A model generated the notes under the pieces. That model did no database searches. It was given only the letters and a program-made list of their open reading frames with translations, and was not told where the DNA came from. From Dasypus novemcinctus (lineage: Eukaryota; Chordata; Mammalia; Cingulata; Dasypodidae): a DNA stretch of 64,000 nt. The DNA lies in contig NC_080673.1 of the NCBI RefSeq assembly GCF_030445035.2, positions 37,506,365 through 37,570,364 on the forward strand. The letters are read 5' to 3'. The position numbers and the translations under genes were made by a program. Below are positions 12,901-23,689 of the stretch, one piece after another; the stretch's first letter is position 1, and every line of letters starts with the position of its first letter.

Positions 12901-13555
12901 TTGCCATGCTTCTTCACTTTTCAGTTTAATTATGTGTGTGTGTGTTTTATTTATTTAAGCTTATCAAAATAGATTTAGAGATTCATAAATATTCACGTAT
13001 ATATACTACTAAGTCATAATTACAGACTTACCCTGGCTTTGTTTTGTTCCCTCATAAATTTACTAACAGAGGGAAGCCATTTTTCCTCCTTCTTTCCTTC
13101 CTTCCATTCTCTTTTTCTTTCTTACCATTCTAAACAATATATTATTTAATTTTTTTTGGTAGAAAATAAATGTGTATGGTTCTATACTGAAAGGAACAAA
13201 AAAAATATGCAGTGACAAATCTCCCTCTCAAATTTTCAAATTTGAGCAGGTTTCCAAAACTGCCCCTCAAAATAGGTAACCGCTACTCTACTCCCACTGG
13301 TTTCTTCTGTGTGATTCCAGGGGTTGTTTATAAATACCCAAAATAATTAAAAATATATTATGTTTTTCTCTTTTCTGTGTACAAATGTTTACATATTATA
13401 AATATTGCTCTGTACCTGAAACTATCTTATTACGTCTACCTTATTAATTTTATTATTTGTCTTCTATATCCTTATATATATTCACTAAATTTAATCCATG
13501 GCAGACAAAGACGAATTAGAAATTACTTGTTTCTGTCCCTCTTTATATGAAGAAT
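12901..13555. other. Unassigned AT-rich DNA with small simple repeats
   Basis: It contains a short (TG)n run near 12932-12943, another CT-rich tract near 13086-13130, and otherwise AT-rich sequence. The stretch at 13150-13440 may be an antisense LINE remnant. Confidence 0.4.
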
Positions 13556-13595
13556 CTATCTATCTCTCTTTTCATCTATCTATCATCTATCTAAC
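13556..13595 (+). repeat. (ATCT)n microsatellite
   Basis: Imperfect CTAT/ATCT tetranucleotide units are interrupted by CTCTTTTC. Confidence 0.8.
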
Positions 13596-13804
13596 TTTTT
13601 TGAGATATCGTGGGGCAGGGATTGAAACAGAACCTTGTATATGGGAAGTCGGCATGTAACTACTGAACCACTTCAGCTCTCCTGAGTTGGTTTTCATTTG
13701 TTTCTTCGTTGTTTGTTTTCATTTTCAGGAGGCATGGGCAACTGAACTCAGGACCTCCCATGTAGGAAGCAGGCACTGAACCTCTTGAGCCACATCCATT
13801 CCCA
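13596..13804 (-). mobile_element. Dimeric tRNA-derived SINE
   Basis: Two related tRNA-like units read on the minus strand, separated by an A-rich linker (seen as TTTG repeats near 13695-13720). The left unit contains GGACCTCCCATGTAGGAAGC as its complement, like the copies at 22521-22741 and 40396-40590. It is decayed, with no functional gene. Confidence 0.8.
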
Positions 13805-13889
13805 AGAATATATTCTTTTTCATGACTGTTGATGCTACCATATGGTGAATATTTATCATAATTGTATAACTTCCTTATGAATTTTATCA

Positions 13890-14960
13890 TTTAGTAAGAA
13901 GGGGTTTTTTTCTGATTTAAAGTTTTTAACCTGAATTCTGCCTTGATTGATACTAAATTTGCATCCTCTGCTGCTTTTTATCTGCATTTGCTTGTTGCAG
14001 CTGTGCCTGTCATCTTATTTTCAACCTTTCTGAATCACTTTGGCTTAGGTATACCTCTTCAATCCAGAATAGAGAATGATTTTCTTATCTGAAGTTCTTT
14101 GTTACTAAAGGTGAATTTAGTCCATTTACATTTGTTGATATGAAAGGTATATTTGTTTATAATCCTAACTATGTTTTTATTCTATCTGCTTCAGCTATAA
14201 TATTTAAGTTTTTAACAATATGTTTTGTTTTTCCTGCTTGTTATCATTTCTTTATACATGTACATCTCCTGATGTTTAAACAACTTTTCATTTTAGTTCT
14301 AGTGGTTTCCTTTTGTAACATTAATACGAAATTCTCTAAGCTATCTATTTTGTTATTAGTTTCCAACTTAATTCCAAATTAAATATGTTCCAGGATCAAC
14401 ACCAGTCCTATTATTATGGCTTTAATAGTCACTGATTTTTTGATTGAAAGCTTTTCTTTAAGAATTTCATCAAGAAGATCCCAAGGAACAGTATTCTCCA
14501 AATTCTCATATTGAGAAGATGAGTTCTTTAAATTTTTACTTGAATAAAAGTTTGGGTGTACAAAAATACTTAGGTCCCAGTTTATTTTGATAGGTGTTTC
14601 TTCATTTACTTCCAACATTTGAATGTTGCTTTGAAAAAATCTGAGGTTAGGTTGTCTGTTTTCTTCTTTTGACTAAAATTGCCTTGATATTTCAGCCTGA
14701 AGTTGAGTAACTTTAAAAGACATGATCTAGGACCATTTTTGGGGACAATTTTTTCCTGTGACGTAATTTGGTCTTGTGATATGTTACTTCACATGTTTCT
14801 TCTTGTTAGTTTAAGAAAATTTCTTTAATTATATCAGTAAATTTGCATTTCTATCCTTTAATTATCATTTAATTCTCTTTCATACTATTATTGTTAGATC
14901 TGTTTTTCTTTCTTCTATATTTATCATTTCTCTACATTTTTAAAAAACTCTTCTATTATT
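13890..14960 (-). mobile_element. Decayed antisense L1 fragment (ORF1 / inter-ORF type)
   Basis: TTTAGTCCATTTACATTTGT near 14116 and its surroundings match the antisense of the L1 segment around the ORF1-ORF2 junction. 14800-14950 is T-rich antisense LINE-like DNA. An open frame at 14379-14618 on the minus strand has no recognised similarity and is probably chance. Confidence 0.5.
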
Positions 14961-14964
14961 TTTA

Positions 14965-15484
14965 TTTAACTGACTTACTGATTTTACTGAGGTATGTATA
15001 ATGCATAATGAAATGCCCAAAACTTTTGCATACTGTTTGATGATTTATTTCACATGCACATCTGTGTAATCATTCCCAATATCAAGATAGAGAATTTTTT
15101 AATCACCTCAGGGAGCTCCTTTGGGCCCTAAGTAGTCATCATTATTCTCACTTTTATTATCATAGGTTGGTTTTATCAATTCCTTGAACTTCACAGAAAC
15201 AGAATCATACAGTATGCACCTTTATGAGCCTGGATTCCTTCGCTTAATATAATGGCTCTGACACCTATTCATTCCATTGCATGATCACTAGATCACTAGC
15301 TCATTCCTCTTTTTGCTGGGTAGTATTTCTTTGCATGACTAAGCCACATGTGTTGTTTCATTCTCCCACTTATGGTTATTTGGGTTGCTTTTTGTTTCTC
15401 ATGATTGTGCATGAATCTGTTTTAACATTGCTCAAGTCCTTGTTCAAATCTTTTTGTGATCATATGCACCCATTTCTCTTGAAT
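14965..15484 (-). mobile_element. L1M 3' end, antisense, first part
   Basis: The sequence follows the antisense of an old L1 3' UTR and ORF2 end: TTTTACTGAGGTATGTATAA at the terminus, ACAGAATCATACAGTATGCA near 15200, TTGCTGGGTAGTATTTCTTT near 15313, and TATTTGGGTTGCTTTTTGTT near 15377. The element resumes at about 16300 after an 0.8-kb insertion. Confidence 0.75.
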
Positions 15485-15732
15485 ATTGTGGTAAACGCTG
15501 TGAGGTGCCTCCCAACCACCCTCCTTCAGGAATAATGATTACTACCCAAACTTCTGGGTTTGCTGCCAGCAGCTCATACTCAGATGGCAGCCTTCTTCAA
15601 GAATTGTCTCAGATGAAGAGAACCACCTCCCCCAAAGCCATGCTCTCTACCTGGGCAGCATGCATCCAACTACTGATCAACGCAAGGGTATACACAAATG
15701 GCTCTTTCATTTCAACATGGGACAGCCCTTTT
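15485..15732. other. Unassigned insert segment
   Basis: This lies between the L1 break and the MaLR LTR. It contains an 83-codon open frame (15505-15756) rich in Ser and Thr, with no known domain. It may be part of the inserted LTR element or an unrelated repeat. Confidence 0.35.
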
Positions 15733-16160
15733 TTTAGTTTGTCAGGGTTGCTATAACAAAACCATAGATTGGTGGGCTTAAACAACAGAAATTTTTTGCC
15801 TCACAGTTTTAGAGGCTAGAAGTCCATAATCAAGGTATTGGCAAGCCAGGCTTTCTCTGAAGTGTGTAGCATTCTCTTGTTGGCTTAATGTCAATCAATC
15901 TCTGCCTTTGTTACATGACAAAGTCTGTCTCCTCTGGTGTCCTTCTGTGGCTTCCATTGCCATGTCCACATTTCCTTTGCTTATAAAGACTCCAGTCATA
16001 TTGGATTAAAACCCATTTTGCTTTAGTTTGGCTTCTTCTAAATAGGATCTTTGAAGCTCCAATTTACAAATAGGATCTTTGAAGATACCGTTGGACAAGA
16101 GAGGAGGAGTTGATCATGCTTTTGTGGAAAGCATGATTCAGTCTACCACAATATCTTCTG
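15733..16160 (-). mobile_element. MaLR-type LTR inserted in the L1
   Basis: Antisense MaLR blocks: GGTTGCTATAACAAAACCAT near 15748, GGCTTAAACAACAGAAATTT at 15776-15795, GAGGCTAGAAGTCCATAATC near 15811, and CAGTCATATTGGATTAAAAC near 15992. It lies within the insert that splits the antisense L1 3' end. Confidence 0.75.
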
Positions 16161-16299
16161 CAGAACTCCCTACACACATTTGGCTAAGGTTTCCATTGAG
16201 ACTGCATTGCAAGTGGCCCTCTCCATCTGTCTAATGCTGCTTCCTTCTTTTACTTCCAAAGGTCGGATGTCAAGAACACTCTAAAAAACCTCCTGCATC

Positions 16300-16500
16300 T
16301 GCAACAGATATATACCTAGGAAATAAATTTCTGATTCACATGATAGACATATATTTACATTTACTAGGAATGTTCAGTTTTCTAGAGTGATTATACTATT
16401 TTATACTTTCACTAGCAATGTGTGAGAATTTCATTTGCTCTTTATCCTTTCCAACACTTGTTGCTTTTAACCATATTGATGTGTACTGCTTCATTTAATT
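16300..16500 (-). mobile_element. L1M ORF2 end, antisense, second part
   Basis: GATATATACCTAGGAAATAA at 16307-16326 continues the L1 broken at 15484 (where ATTTCTCTTG normally precedes this block). It is followed by CACTAGCAATGTGTGAGAAT and TTTCCAACACTTGTTGCTTT. Confidence 0.7.
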
Positions 16501-16834
16501 TTCCTTCCTTTTAAAATTGTTATATTCTATATCAGTTCTGAGTTTTCCAAAGTGTCTATTTACTTTGATTCTTTCCAGTTTCATTTATGTCTTTCTGAAA
16601 TTTTTCCTTATCTCTGTGTCTTTTCTGAATTCTTCCAGCTTAAATTTAATGTTAATGATGATCATTATCTCTTCCGTGAGTTCTTGCATTTCCTGGTTTG
16701 GTCTGTTTTCACAGAGGTATATTACATCATTCAGTATATTCTTTTTTAAAATAATAATTGTGTATTATTTATTCACAGTTTCCATCTGGCCACAGACATT
16801 TTTTAAAATAAAATTTTAAAGCTTAAAAAAATTA
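16501..16834 (-). repeat. Probable antisense LINE fragment
   Basis: This T-rich antisense LINE-like sequence contains TTTCATTTATGTCTTTCTGA and GTGAGTTCTTGCATTTCCTG-type blocks. The open frame at 16517-16819 is a by-product of this composition. Confidence 0.4.
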
Positions 16835-17560
16835 TTGAAATATATCACTCATACATAAACATACATAAATAATAAGTGTATAATAATAGTTGTGAACTTA
16901 CAAACAAATATACAAAACATCATACAAGTCTCTCATACCTCACCCTATCACCAATACCTTTCATTGTTGTGAAACATTTTAAATTAATGATTAGAGTGCA
17001 TCCTCAAACTATTACTACTAACCAAAGTATTTTTCCCCAACCCACCCTATTATTATAATTGTTGTTGTTGTATCATTTATACATGAACAAACATAAATAA
17101 TAAGGGTATAGTAAAAGTTGCGAACTTACAAAGCAAACATGCATAACATCGTACAGGGTTCCCATACATCAACCCACCACCAACACCTTGCATTGTTGTG
17201 AGACATTTGTTACAAATTATGAAAGAATTTCATCAAAATCTTACTAACTATAGTCCTTATATTACATTTGGTGTATTTTTCCCCCAAACCACCCTATTAT
17301 TATTGTTTAAATATATTTTTATGACAGAAGTTATAAACTTATAAAACAATCATGCACATGTGCAGAATTCTCAGACATCATCCTCTATAAACACACCACC
17401 AATGTGGAGGAACATTTGTTACAGATTATGAGATAATATCATCAGAATATTACCAGGTCCATAGTATACATTTTGCATACCTTTTACATACCCTCCATTA
17501 TTAACACAGTACATCTTTGCCCTAGATGCATGAATATTGCACTATTATTCTTAACCACAG
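16835..17560 (-). repeat. Three diverged ~240-bp modules
   Basis: Modules at about 16840-17065, 17075-17310 and 17315-17555 share, in the same order, an AACTTACAAA block, an ATACCTCACCCTATCACCA-like block, a TTGTGAAACATTT or TTGTTACA block, and CCCAACCCACCCTATTATTA-like ends. They lie in the 3' region of the minus-strand L1. Confidence 0.65.
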
Positions 17561-17939
17561 TCCATAGGTCACTCCAGTTGTATTTTTCCCATGTTTTTCC
17601 ACATTCCCACCACCTGCAATAGTGATGTACATCTGCTTTAGTTTATCCAGGACACTCTTGCATCTGTACCATCAACCACAATTCTCATCCACCTCTGGGT
17701 TTACTGTGCTATTCAGTCCCTAGATTGTTCTCTAGCTTTCTGCCAAGTGGCATTTACATCAAACACATTCCCATTTATGAACCATCTATTACTTACTATA
17801 ATGTGTTATCATCAATCCTGTACATTCCCACACTTTTACAGTAAAGCTAATTAAGCTTTTATATACATGAAACATCAGTAGTCCATCTCAGTCCTCCTCT
17901 TATCTCCTTTAAGAATCCACCACCTACCACCAGGGCTTG

Positions 17940-18610
17940 AAGATATTGTCTGACATTTTCTTTTAGAAGCTTTACAGTTCTTGCTTTTATATTTAGGTTT
18001 TCAATCCATTTTTAGTTAATTTTTGTGTAAAGTGTGAGATAGGGGTCCTCTTTCCTTCCTTTGGCTATGGATATCCAGTTCTCTTAGCATCATTTGTTGA
18101 ATGGACTGTTCTGCCTGAGCTGGGTGGGTTTGACAAGTTTGTCAAAAATCACTTGACCATAGATGTGAGGGTCTTTTCTGAACCTTCAGTTCAGTTCCAT
18201 TGGTCTATATGTCTGTTAAAACCATGCTGGTTTTTAACACAGTAACTAGACAATATGATTTAATGTCTAGAAATGAAGGTCCTCCAACTTCACTTTTCCT
18301 TTTTAAGATGTTCTTGGCTTTTCAGGACCAGTTAACCTTCCAAATAAATTTGATAATTGTGCTTTTCCATTTATGTAAAAAAAGCTAGTGCAATTTTTAG
18401 CAAAATTGCATTGAATCTATATCAATTTGAGTAGAATTGACATCTTAATGATATTTAGTCTTCCAATCTGTGAACACGGAATGTCCTTCCAATTATTTAC
18501 AGCTTTTTAAAATTTCTTTTAACAATGAGTTGTAATTTTCTAAATTCAAGGGCTTTATATTGTTGGTTAAGTTTATTCCTGAATATTTGGGTTTTATCCA
18601 TCATTTTTCA
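17940..18610 (-). pseudogene. L1 ORF2 C-terminal remnant
   Basis: Antisense ORF2 blocks: TTGGTTAAGTTTATTCCTGA near 18564, TTCCATTGGTCTATATGTCT near 18195, and GGCTATGGATATCCAGTTCT at 18063-18082. The last also appears inverted in the L1 at 29263-29280. The endonuclease and RT parts are missing. Confidence 0.75.
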
Positions 18611-18705
18611 TTTGCACCACTCTTTTGACACTTTTAGTTACTTTTATTGATATAATCTTCATTTCTAGACTCCCTTCCAGGCCTCTCCTATATTTTATTT
18701 TTAGT

Positions 18706-19733
18706 CTATAGCATACCATGTATTATTTCCAGCAAAGCTGGTCTCTTGGTTACAAATTCTCTCAGTTTCTGTTTATCTGTAAATATTCTAATCTCGCTCT
18801 CACTTTTGAAAGACAATCTTGCTGGATATAAAATTCTTGGCTGGAAGTTTTTCTTTTGCAGTATATTAAATATGTCAAACCACTGTCTTGTTTTCTCCAT
18901 GGTTTCTGATGAGAAATCGGCACTTAATTTTATTAAGTATCCCTTGTATATTATGCTTTGCTTTTCTCTTGCTGGTCTCAGTATTCTCTCTTTGTCTTTG
19001 CCTTTGATATTCTGATTAGTAGGTGTCTTGGGGTTGGTCTATTCGGATTTATTTGAATGGGAGTTCGTTGTGTTTCTTGGATTTGAACATTTAAGTCCTT
19101 CATTAGGGTTGGAATATTTTGTATAAATATTTCTTCAAATATTCCTTCTGCCTCTTTTCCCTTCTCTTCTCCCTCTGGGACACCTATGATGTGTATATTC
19201 GCACATCTCTTGCTGTTGTTTAGTTCCCTAAGACCTTGCTCAATTTTTTCCATTCTTTTCTTCATCTGTTCTTTTGTATGTTCACTTTCAGGGGCCATTT
19301 CTTCAAGCTTACCAATCCTTTCTTCTTCCTCCTCAGATCTGCTATTATATGATTCCAATGTATTTTTAATTTCATTTATTGCACCTTTCATTCCCATAAG
19401 ATCTGCTACTTTTCTATCTATGTTTTCAAATTCTTCTTTGTGCTCATTCAGTGTCTTCTTAATATCCTTAATCCCTTTAGCCATCTCATTGAATTTATTC
19501 AGGAGATTTGTTTGAACACCTATGATTAGTTGTCTCAACTCCTTTATGTCTTCTAGAGGCTTATCTTGTTCCTTTAACTGGGCCATATCTTCCTGTTTCT
19601 TGGTGTGGATTGTAATTTTTTGTTGGTATCTTGGCATCTGGCTTACTAGGGTATTTATTCTGGGTGAAGTTTCTTTCTTTAGTTTAAGGCTTTCTTGCCC
19701 TTTATCCCTTGTTGGTTGTATAGTAGGAGCCAA
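18706..19733 (-). pseudogene. L1 ORF1 (RNA-binding chaperone-type protein), one frameshift
   Basis: The first frame runs 251 codons from 19733. Residues 62-175 are a Lys/Glu/Leu-rich coiled coil, and residues 178-190 (CANIHIIGVPEGE) mark the start of the RRM-like domain. Near 18990-19005 the frame shifts. The other frame continues through the conserved C-terminal domain, with FNILQKKNFQPRILYPARLS at about 18868-18809 and FTDKQ and RPAL motifs, ending at a stop at 18706. Total span fits the usual ORF1 length of about 340 residues. In live elements this protein coats L1 RNA. One frameshift and no other stop make it unusually well kept compared with the other L1s here. Confidence 0.85.
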
Positions 19734-20395
19734 AGATGTGGTTGGTGCTGTAAGCTGTGGAGAATCAAGCTCCCTTTTTGCCCCAGGAACTGATGAAGCT
19801 TCTCCAAACTTTCTCCTTTGCCAGGGGTAGAAACAGAGCCATAGCTGTGTGTATTAATCCTAGTTGTGCAGGCCTAGACTGTAGTTGCCCAGAGATACTG
19901 ATGAAGCATCATGTCCTTTTCTCCCCTGCCTGGGGCAGGGATGGAGCTACAGTTATGGGTAGCAATCTGTGTTATAAGCATCCAAAATGACAGCAATTGC
20001 CCTGGTAGACATCCAACATCCAACTTTAGCTGTTCTTAGGATTATACTTTAGTCTGCTGAATTTACTAATCAGTAGCTGAAGTTGGTGCCCAACCATCTC
20101 TTCCTCCCCTGTTTTGGGAAGTGGAGGTTCCAATTTTAGCCACAGAGTAGCTCCTGAGGAAGCTTGTGCCACCACAGGAGGATGGGCACCAGCCTCTGAG
20201 GTGTGGAGCACTTTACTTATGAATCTTTTCTGCAGATAATCAATCTCCTCCTTCCATTCTTTTAAGGATATTGCGGGATGCTCTTCTGGTCTTCCGGAAC
20301 CCCCAGACAGGTGCTTTAGATAGCGCTGAGTGATTACAAACTGCACTGTAGCACGAGCTGACTCTAGAAGCTCTGTATTCTGTCCCCATCTTGCC
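19734..20395 (-). promoter_or_regulatory. L1 5' region with repeated modules
   Basis: Upstream of ORF1, related segments of about 110-120 bp recur near 19790-19890, 19905-20000 and 20085-20190, each with a CTGATGAAGC- or CTCCTGAGGAAGC-type and a GGGGCAGGGATGG- or GGAAGTGGAGGTT-type block. In many mammals L1 5' regions act as internal promoters and may consist of tandem monomers. The 5' end near 20395 (minus-strand CAAGATGGGG) resembles the start of L1 5' UTRs. Promoter activity is inferred only. Confidence 0.5.
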
Positions 20396-20399
20396 GGTT

Positions 20400-21780
20400 G
20401 TTCTAAGTGAAAGTTTTTGTCTGTTGATCTGTTCTGATGATCTTTTACTACGTTTTATTAGGACATCATTGTTCCAGTGCTGTGCTAGACTTTCATCCCT
20501 GAGGTAATTATCAAGCCTCTTCAGGCCATTCATGCTGTACATTTCCATTTACCATCACAACAGGACATGAGAACACTAGAAATCATCCAATGCATCACCC
20601 ATGTGCAAGCATATTCTTCCTTTCCCTTATTTGGTAGAACCTGACCTACTTCTGATAATCAGGGTAAAAATCCCATCAGGATTTTTGTCTTCTGATTTCT
20701 TAGCTTAAGGATTTCAAACTGACTGGACACAGCCATAGTCTGCTGTTTACTGGGATCCTTGCTATGTCGCCTGGTAGAAACATTCCCTCTCTGAGACCAA
20801 GAACCTCTACACCCAAGTAGCAACAAATATTAAGAAATGGAAAGGAAAAATTCTCCAACTGAGTCATCTGGAGGGAAGGTAAACAAGGCCCTTCCTTGAC
20901 TCAAGTATTCTAACTTTTACAGAGACAACACTGTATAATTGTCATTGATTTTGAGTGCATACTGCCACACCTCATGTTATATCATCTCCAAGCTCGTTCT
21001 GCATTCAAGATGACCTGTGACTAAATAATTTGCCTTTCATTAAAAAAATAATAACAGCGCAACTGTCACATCATTCTATCAGTTTTGTAACTTCTGATGG
21101 TAAAATTTATGATTAGGACCAGGGAATCCCATTATCCTATCCCAGTTTTGCACAACTTTTGTTGTTAATTGAGTTTCTTTGTGCAAGATGAGGTTTTGTG
21201 GTATTTCATATGTTTTTATCAGGTACTCTGTATCAATTAGATAAGGATATTACCATATTGGGGTTACCATGTTAATTTCTATTGCCAGAAGTTTGGCCAC
21301 AGTATTCACTGCAATAAATTTTTGTTGAATAAATTGGATCTCCTTGGGCCACTATTTGCAAGATGTTCTTGCTAAGAAAAATGGTCTGTGGAAAGGACAG
21401 GAAATAATTCCAGGCTAGCTGTTGTTCTCTTACAGTAAGCCCACAGAGATGTACCATTTACTTCAAGTGAGACTTGTATATGTATTTTTTGTGTAGCCTT
21501 ACCCTCTTAGTGCCTATGAAGTAAAACATGTCTAGAGGGGATTCTGCTCACCCCAGTTCCTACACCTGCACTTATAAATAAGAGCTATACCTTCTACAAG
21601 CTATGGTCTTCCCATAACTTATCAGAAGTATAGTTTTCCTGATGTCATCCAAGATTTGCTCCCACTATCCATTCAGCATAGTCTTGCCCCACTACTGCCC
21701 TTGTCATAAAGCTTGGTCTCAGTCATTTTTGTCAACCCGTTTTTGGAGAATATAAATTAAATCTCTTTCCTAGTTACAAC
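20400..21780 (-). mobile_element. ERV-L (class III endogenous retrovirus) pol 3' fragment
   Basis: On the minus strand the sequence follows the end of the ERV-L pol region with its dUTPase-like part: blocks such as GAGGTTCTTGGTCTCAGAGA and CTACCAGGCGACATAGCAAG near 20800-20750, then a GTTGTGATGGTAAATGGAAA block near 20570. It is broken by stops and indels throughout. No LTR or env is attached within this stretch, and it abuts the L1 5' end. Confidence 0.65.
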
Positions 21781-21804
21781 CAAAATGGAATGTGCAAGGA
21801 TTTT

Positions 21805-22010
21805 TTTTTTTAAATTCATGTCCCAGCTTCAATGCTTGCTAGTCATGAAAGTCACTTAACCACTATTTGCTTCAGTTTTCTCATATATGAAATGACAACA
21901 ATAATACCAACTTTATATAGTAAATCATAAGAGGATTAGTAAGTGTAAACTCCATAGAAGAGTGGCTGATGCACAGTAAGATGTATGGAAGTGTTTGCTA
22001 TTATTCTTAT
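21805..22010 (+). repeat. MIR SINE
   Basis: It shows the MIR core: CACTTAACCACTATTTGCTT and CAGTTTTCTCATATATGAAA, then AATAATACCAACTTTATATA and GAGGATTAGTAAGTGTAAAC. Diverged as expected for a mammalian-wide element. Confidence 0.8.
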
Positions 22011-22174
22011 ATATTAGCAGCATGTTTCAGTGTTAGCCTTGAGAAGGAAAGATGCAAAGTTACAAAGCCATGTTCATGCTGGACATTCTTCCATTTATTT
22101 TTGCCAATTTTATAATAATTGCAATCTATATAAAAATTGCTTAATATCTTTTCACCACATATATTCAAATTAGT

Positions 22175-22375
22175 TTGAAAGTGCACAGGTTTTTGGATCA
22201 GAAAAGCAAAGCTGGAAGGCTGGATTTTCAATTAGCTGTCATTTTTGGTAATCATTTCTTCTCTCATAGTCTCAATTTACAATAATATAAAATGAAAATA
22301 ATAAATTTCTTAAAGAGTTGTTGTGAACACTGAATGACTGCTTTTTACACAGCTTCAATAACATCATAAGCATGA
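22175..22375 (+). repeat. MIR-like SINE, weak
   Basis: A second, more decayed MIR-like order is seen: TTTTGGATCAGAAAAGCAAA, TCTCAATTTACAATAATATA, AGAGTTGTTGTGAACACTGA. Confidence 0.5.
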
Positions 22376-22520
22376 AGTTCCTCCCCTGTACTTTGGTCTA
22401 CCGCAGGGGATGTGAATTTGTTCCTGCAGTCCTGATCAGAGCCCATGGCACTCACATCTCAACGGCTGTTTTGGCTCCTTTGAAGGAGTGATGAAATTCC
22501 ATTTTCTTTTGTTCATGAGC

Positions 22521-22741
22521 CTTTTTTTTTTTTTAATGGTACTGGGCTGGGGAATGAGCTTAGGACCTTGTCTGTGGGAACCCATCGCTCAACCACTGAG
22601 CTACATCAGTACCCCTGAGTTGGTTTTTTTTGTTTGTTTTGCTTGTTGCTTGTTTTTGTTTTTAGGAGGCACTGGGGACCACATGCAGTACCTCCCATGT
22701 GGGAAGCAGGCGCTCAGCCACTTGAGCCACATTTACTCCCG
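22521..22741 (-). mobile_element. Dimeric tRNA-derived SINE with TSD
   Basis: It has a poly-T start at 22522-22534 and two tRNA-like units with a T/G-rich linker. It is flanked by GTTCATGAGC (22511-22520) and GTTCACGAGC (22742-22751), a 10-bp target-site duplication with one mismatch. Confidence 0.9.
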
Positions 22742-22751
22742 GTTCACGAGC

Positions 22752-23429
22752 TTTTGATTTACACAATTTTATGAAAATTCTTTTGTCCATTATAAGTTAT
22801 TAATTAATAATTTGCTTAGCAAATGTGGTTAAACGTAAAATCATGTTACATTCAACCCCATTCTTGTGGTTAAATGGGTAAAGATTCATCCATAACAGCA
22901 GACCCATATTTAAATTTGGCCAAAGTCAAGGAAAGTAAAATTTTCTGCTGGGTTACCTGTGTCCCTAACTTGATACCAATAACCATTCACAAGAAGTACA
23001 TGTTGGGACAGGGTGGGATAGAGAGTTTTGACTGAATTAAAAAGAGTATCATTTTCAAAAACAAATATAATCAAGTATAAGTCTATCTGTGGGTTTGGAG
23101 ATAGAAAGATATATATGCATACAAACTGCCCTGATGGAGACCATTCAGTTCAGTTAGGAGACCGGAACAGAGAGAGAAAATGATGAAAGCCAAAGTAGAA
23201 TAGTGGCATAAACAGAAAAAAATAAGAGTGGGGATATCTCTGGAGCTTGAAGTAGTCAGAAAGTTTCATCGAAAAAAGAGTTCTTTGGTAACAGAGAGAG
23301 GGGGAAGTTGCTGCAGGAAAAGGCAAGGCTCAGTTGCAGGAATTGGCATGGTATGCCAAGGGACACTAAACTGACCCTTGTTTGGAATTATTGTGTCATT
23401 TCAGGTATGGTGGGGTACAATTATTAAGA
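22752..23429. other. Unassigned intergenic DNA
   Basis: No gene or clear repeat is seen. Some purine-rich stretches after 23100 may begin the old LINE family that is clearer from 23690. Confidence 0.4.
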
Positions 23430-23655
23430 GTATAAAGTGATTATCATGTGTTGGCTGTTATAAGCTGGTAGCATTCCATGCATTGCATGATTTCTTAGTT
23501 AGAATTGGTAGAGTATATGGCACTTGTACTCTTTTTCACAGACGAGAAAGGTAAGTCTAAGAAAATTCGTTAATTGCCCAAAATGATTCAGTTAATAATT
23601 TTCACAGTTAAGATATAAACTCACATACATTTTCAGAGCAAAAAAATCTTAAGTG
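23430..23655 (-). repeat. MIR SINE, antisense
   Basis: The antisense MIR order is visible: TTCACAGACGAGAAAGGTAA at 23535-23554, AATTGCCCAAAATGATTCAG, then a TTAAGATATAAACTCACA end. Confidence 0.65.
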
Positions 23656-23689
23656 AAAATGTTTGAATAGGAAATATGAATGTTTTATT

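Larger units (their letters stand above)
16835..20395 (-). mobile_element. L1 with most of ORF2 deleted
   Basis: Read on the minus strand, this holds in order a 5' region (20395-19734), an almost continuous ORF1 (19733-18706), the C-terminal end of ORF2 only (about 18610-17940), and a long 3' region (17930-16835) made of diverged repeated modules. About 3 kb of ORF2, including the endonuclease and reverse transcriptase core, is absent. This recalls half-L1 elements, although the retained ORF2 tail could also reflect a simple internal deletion or two adjacent insertions. Confidence 0.7.

Noticed and set aside
12619-12972. 117-codon open frame with Ser/Pro/Leu repeats
   Set aside because: It is generated by the (CTTC)n tract.
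18746-19515. Plus-strand open frames opposite the L1 ORF1
   Set aside because: They are shadows of the minus-strand ORF1; the minus-strand frame carries the recognised motifs.
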